In this document: positions 6,174 through 8,629 of the stretch, piece after piece | Layout of the letters: each line of letters opens with the position of its first letter | Position numbering within the stretch: position 1 is the first letter of the stretch | Assembly (NCBI GenBank): GCA_020860885.1 | Contig: JAJBTS010000326.1 | Span: 1-8,629 of the forward strand | Length of the DNA stretch: 8,629 nt | From: Bacteroidales bacterium | GTDB lineage: Bacteria > Bacteroidota > Bacteroidia > Bacteroidales > Azobacteroidaceae | Direction: 5' to 3' | The notes under the pieces: generated by a model | The model's database searches: none | Told to the model about the DNA's origin: nothing | The model's input: only the letters and a program-made list of their open reading frames with translations | Translations under genes and position numbers: made by a program

Positions 6174-7049
6174 TTACAATTCCTGTGTAGTTTCACGTAT
6201 TTCTTCGATAGAGTCAGAAGATTCTTCTTCATTTTCGAGAGAAAGCGGATCCTTTTCTTCACACAAAACGACAGTTTCTTCTTTTTCACATAAAGCCAAT
6301 ACTTCTTCCATAAAAGATTTTTCTTTTTTTATTTTCAACATAGCCATCTGGGAAGCTTGTTGATGAGATTCTTTCTTGGAATAACCCGTACCTACTCCTG
6401 CCACTAATCCATTCAGCAAAACCTGACTTTGAAAAATAGTATTATGATAATTATCCACAAAATTTTCTATTAATTTATAGTCCAGAGTAACTTTATATTT
6501 TTGGCACCATTCCAGAAGTTTGGATTTAAAGTTTACTTCTTTCTTTGCAAGAGCATCGATGTCGATGTAGGGTTTCATGATCTTATTTTCTACAAAACAA
6601 TGAGTTTTCCGATATCCCTGGTCCAGATAAACTGCTCCGATAAAAGCTTCCAAAGCGTTTCCCAATATATGGGATTTTTGAGTGCTTACTCTTGTTGAAG
6701 AAACGATTAATTTATGTAAGCCCAATTCTTTTGCGATTTTATTCATCGTTTCCCTTTTCACAATCTTTGAACGTGTATTGGTTAGAAAACCCTCATTTTT
6801 GTTAGGAAACTTTTTAAAAGCAATATCAGCAATAATAGCATCCAGGATAGCATCCCCTAAAAACTCCAGACGTTCATTATTAAGATAATGACCGTTTGAT
6901 CCTTCTTTAGAAGAAGATTTATGTAGCAACGCTTCTTCATAAAGTGTTATATCACCTGGATAGAACCCTAAGATTTCCGCTAAAACAAAATAAGACTCTT
7001 TCTTTTTAGAACGAAAGAGCCTTATTTTATTAAATATGTTCTTAAACAC
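6174..7049 (-). CDS. rnc: Ribonuclease III with acidic C-terminal tail
   Basis: This is a 291-residue endonuclease for double-stranded RNA that matures rRNA and processes structured transcripts. The catalytic domain (about 20-160) has the signature NNERLEFLGDAILD (57-70), with E59, E62 and D66, and the second metal-site segment GNALEAFIGAVYLD (130-143), with E134. Asn131 stands where E. coli has Asp114. The double-stranded-RNA-binding domain spans about 173-243 (NFKSKLLEWCQ to GYSKKESHQQASQMAMLKI). After it comes a Glu-rich tail of about 48 residues, which makes the protein longer than E. coli RNase III (226). The start is GTG at 7047-7049: an in-frame TAA lies just upstream at 7056-7058, and no ATG occurs in the first 40 codons. 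It begins one base after the fabF stop, so translation is likely coupled to fabF. Confidence 0.96.
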   Translation of the reverse strand: MFKNIFNKIRLFRSKKKESYFVLAEILGFYPGDITLYEEALLHKSSSKEGSNGHYLNNERLEFLGDAILDAIIADIAFKKFPNKNEGFLTNTRSKIVKRETMNKIAKELGLHKLIVSSTRVSTQKSHILGNALEAFIGAVYLDQGYRKTHCFVENKIMKPYIDIDALAKKEVNFKSKLLEWCQKYKVTLDYKLIENFVDNYHNTIFQSQVLLNGLVAGVGTGYSKKESHQQASQMAMLKIKKEKSFMEEVLALCEKEETVVLCEEKDPLSLENEEESSDSIEEIRETTQEL

Positions 7050-7050
7050 T

Positions 7051-8313
7051 TTATTTTACAAATTTCTTAACGATAATACAAGCATTGTGTCCTCCAAACC
7101 CAAAAGTATTTGAAAGAGCAGCTCTGACTTCTCGTTTTTGTGCTTTGTTAAAGGTAAAATTCAGATTATAATCAATTTCAGGATCATCATCACCTTCGGT
7201 ATGATTAATTGTTGGAGGAACGATGTCATTCTGAACAGCCAGAATGCAGGCCATAGCTTCAACAGCTCCGGCAGCACCTAACATATGTCCGGTCATCGAT
7301 TTAGTAGAACTTATATTCAATTTATAAGCGTTTTCTCCAAATACCTCTTTGATAGCTTTCACTTCCGAAGGATCTCCCACAGGAGTAGATGTCCCATGCA
7401 CATTGATATAATCAATCTGATCAGGAGTCATATCAGCATCTGCCAAAGCATTTTTCATTACCAACATAGCGCCCAGTCCTTCCGGATGGGAAGCCGTTAA
7501 ATGATAAGCATCACCTGATGCGCCTCCACCCACTACTTCTGCATAGATTTTAGCTCCTCTCGCCAATGCATGTTCCATTTCTTCCAAAACAAGACATACA
7601 CTACCTTCGCCGATTACGAATCCATCGCGGCTGGCACTGAAAGGGCGTGAAGCCGTTTCCGGAGAATCGTTTCTGGTAGAAAGAGCATTCATCGCATTAA
7701 ATCCTCCTACGCCGGAAACCGATATTGCAGCTTCAGCGCCACCGGTTACTACAGCATCTACTTTTCCTAAGCGAATCATATCAAAAGCGGTTACTGCTCC
7801 ATTTGTAGAAGATGCACAAGCAGAGACGGTTCCGAAGTTCGGACCTCTGAATCCATACATTATGGATACATGTCCGGATGCTATATCGCCGATCATCTTC
7901 GGAATAAAGAACGGACTATAACGTGGTCCCATATCCTGATGTTGGTAATAGTTACCAACTTCTTGTTCGAATGTTGTAATACCTCCGATACCTGAAGAAA
8001 TAACTACTCCTACCCTGTCTTTGTTTGTAGTTTCATTAGCTAATCCGGAATCTTCTATCGCTTCTCTTGCAGCTACAACAGCCAATTGAGTATAGCGATC
8101 CATTTTTCTTGCTTCTTTTTTATCAATGTAATCATTTACATTAAAATCTTTCACTTCGCAAGCAAAATGGGTTTTGAATTTTGAGGCATCAAACAAAGTA
8201 ATGGGTCCAGCCCCACTTACTCCGTTAAGCATGGATTCCCATGTGGTTTTCACATCGTTACCCAGCGGAGTTATGGCTCCCAGACCCGTTACCACTACCC
8301 TTTTTAATTCCAT
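7051..8313 (-). CDS. fabF: Beta-ketoacyl-[acyl carrier protein] synthase II
   Basis: This 420-residue condensing enzyme extends acyl chains on ACP with malonyl-ACP in type II fatty-acid synthesis. The thiolase-fold catalytic residues are all present: nucleophile C166 in TVSACASSTNGA, H306 in VHGTSTPVGD, K338 in STKSMTGH and H343 in the same motif. The glycine-rich end motif is NTFGFGGHN (402-410), with His where many FabF proteins have Thr; I recall this as common in Bacteroidota. The start MELKRVVVTGLGAITPLG is the standard N-terminus. The gene lies 30 bp after acpP, which encodes its substrate carrier, and one base before rnc. The short acpP-fabF gap (8314-8343) shows no convincing terminator, so the two genes are probably cotranscribed. 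Confidence 0.97.
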   Translation of the reverse strand: MELKRVVVTGLGAITPLGNDVKTTWESMLNGVSGAGPITLFDASKFKTHFACEVKDFNVNDYIDKKEARKMDRYTQLAVVAAREAIEDSGLANETTNKDRVGVVISSGIGGITTFEQEVGNYYQHQDMGPRYSPFFIPKMIGDIASGHVSIMYGFRGPNFGTVSACASSTNGAVTAFDMIRLGKVDAVVTGGAEAAISVSGVGGFNAMNALSTRNDSPETASRPFSASRDGFVIGEGSVCLVLEEMEHALARGAKIYAEVVGGGASGDAYHLTASHPEGLGAMLVMKNALADADMTPDQIDYINVHGTSTPVGDPSEVKAIKEVFGENAYKLNISSTKSMTGHMLGAAGAVEAMACILAVQNDIVPPTINHTEGDDDPEIDYNLNFTFNKAQKREVRAALSNTFGFGGHNACIIVKKFVK

Positions 8314-8343
8314 ACGGTCTAAAAATTGAGTGTTAGCACACGC

Positions 8344-8595
8344 TTACTCTTGTCCTTCGTTTGCGTGAGCTTCAATATAAGCAATCGCGTCACCTACAGT
8401 TTGTATTGTCTGAGCTTGATCATCTGGAATAGGTTTCATATTAAATTCTTTCTCAAAATCCATGATCAACTCTACAGTGTCTAAAGAATCTGCGCCTAAA
8501 TCGTTTGTAAAGTTAGCTTCTGGAGTAACTTCCGACTTTTCTACACTTAATTTATCAGCGATAAGATCTTTAACTCTTTCTGCAATTTCTGACAT
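8344..8595 (-). CDS. acpP: Acyl carrier protein
   Basis: This is an 83-residue acidic protein that carries growing fatty-acyl chains on a 4'-phosphopantetheine arm. The attachment site is S37 in [11 protein letters not shown], the invariant DSL motif. The helical pattern ([11 protein letters not shown] early, MDFEKEFNM in the middle, [11 protein letters not shown] at the end) matches ACP throughout. The length is slightly above the common 77-79 residues because of a short C-terminal extension (ANEGQE). It is followed by fabF in the classic acpP-fabF order. The 34 bases upstream that fall in the window are extremely AT-rich, with no Shine-Dalgarno sequence and no recognisable promoter. Confidence 0.97.
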   Translation of the reverse strand: MSEIAERVKDLIADKLSVEKSEVTPEANFTNDLGADSLDTVELIMDFEKEFNMKPIPDDQAQTIQTVGDAIAYIEAHANEGQE

Positions 8596-8629
8596 AACTT
8601 TTAATTTTTAATTAATAAATTGAGATTTG

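Noticed and set aside
8330..8341. Small hairpin GTGT-TAGC-ACAC between acpP and fabF
   Set aside because: A four-base-pair stem with no U-tract is too weak for a terminator and is likely chance.
8596..8629. Promoter upstream of acpP
   Set aside because: Only 34 bases are available. They are AT-rich but lack TAnnTTTG or a -33 TTTG; the promoter is probably outside the window.

Overview
This window looks like a chromosomal segment of a Bacteroidales (phylum Bacteroidota) genome. The signs are AT-rich DNA, AcpP/FabF/RNase III proteins of Bacteroidota type, no Shine-Dalgarno-like sites before most starts, and one candidate promoter of the Bacteroides -7 type (TAnnTTTG). The genus cannot be fixed from the sequence. 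Every gene lies on the minus strand, so the reading order runs from the right end to the left. No mobile element, tRNA, rRNA or CRISPR array is visible.

The right third (about 6174-8595) is a housekeeping block: acpP (acyl carrier protein), fabF (beta-ketoacyl-ACP synthase II) and rnc (RNase III). fabF and rnc are one base apart and probably coupled in translation. A 92-bp gap (6082-6173) separates this block from the next and holds a candidate promoter.

The left two thirds (2-6081) is a compact operon of envelope-associated genes. In transcription order they are a SpoIIM-family (DUF95) membrane protein, a six-helix membrane protein of unknown function, a signal-peptide protein with a DUF4129-like cytoplasmic domain, a DUF4350 protein, a MoxR-type AAA+ ATPase and a DUF58 (VWA-like) protein. 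The junctions are very tight: GTGA, TAA-G-ATG, TAATG and TAATG. This is the recurrent MoxR-DUF58-DUF4129-DUF4350-SpoIIM neighbourhood found in many bacteria. Its function is not established. The inferred picture is a cytoplasmic ATPase acting with a VWA-type adaptor on a set of membrane proteins.

The most notable feature is an in-frame amber codon (TAG, 2676-2678) in the DUF4350 gene. It falls just before the second membrane helix, at a position where related proteins, as I recall them, carry Trp. The reading frame is otherwise intact to its natural stop, so a single TGG-to-TAG change explains it. The gene is therefore either a very recent pseudogene, a split gene, a read-through gene or a sequencing error. 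All other genes here end in TAA or TGA, which gives no support for a reassigned TAG codon.
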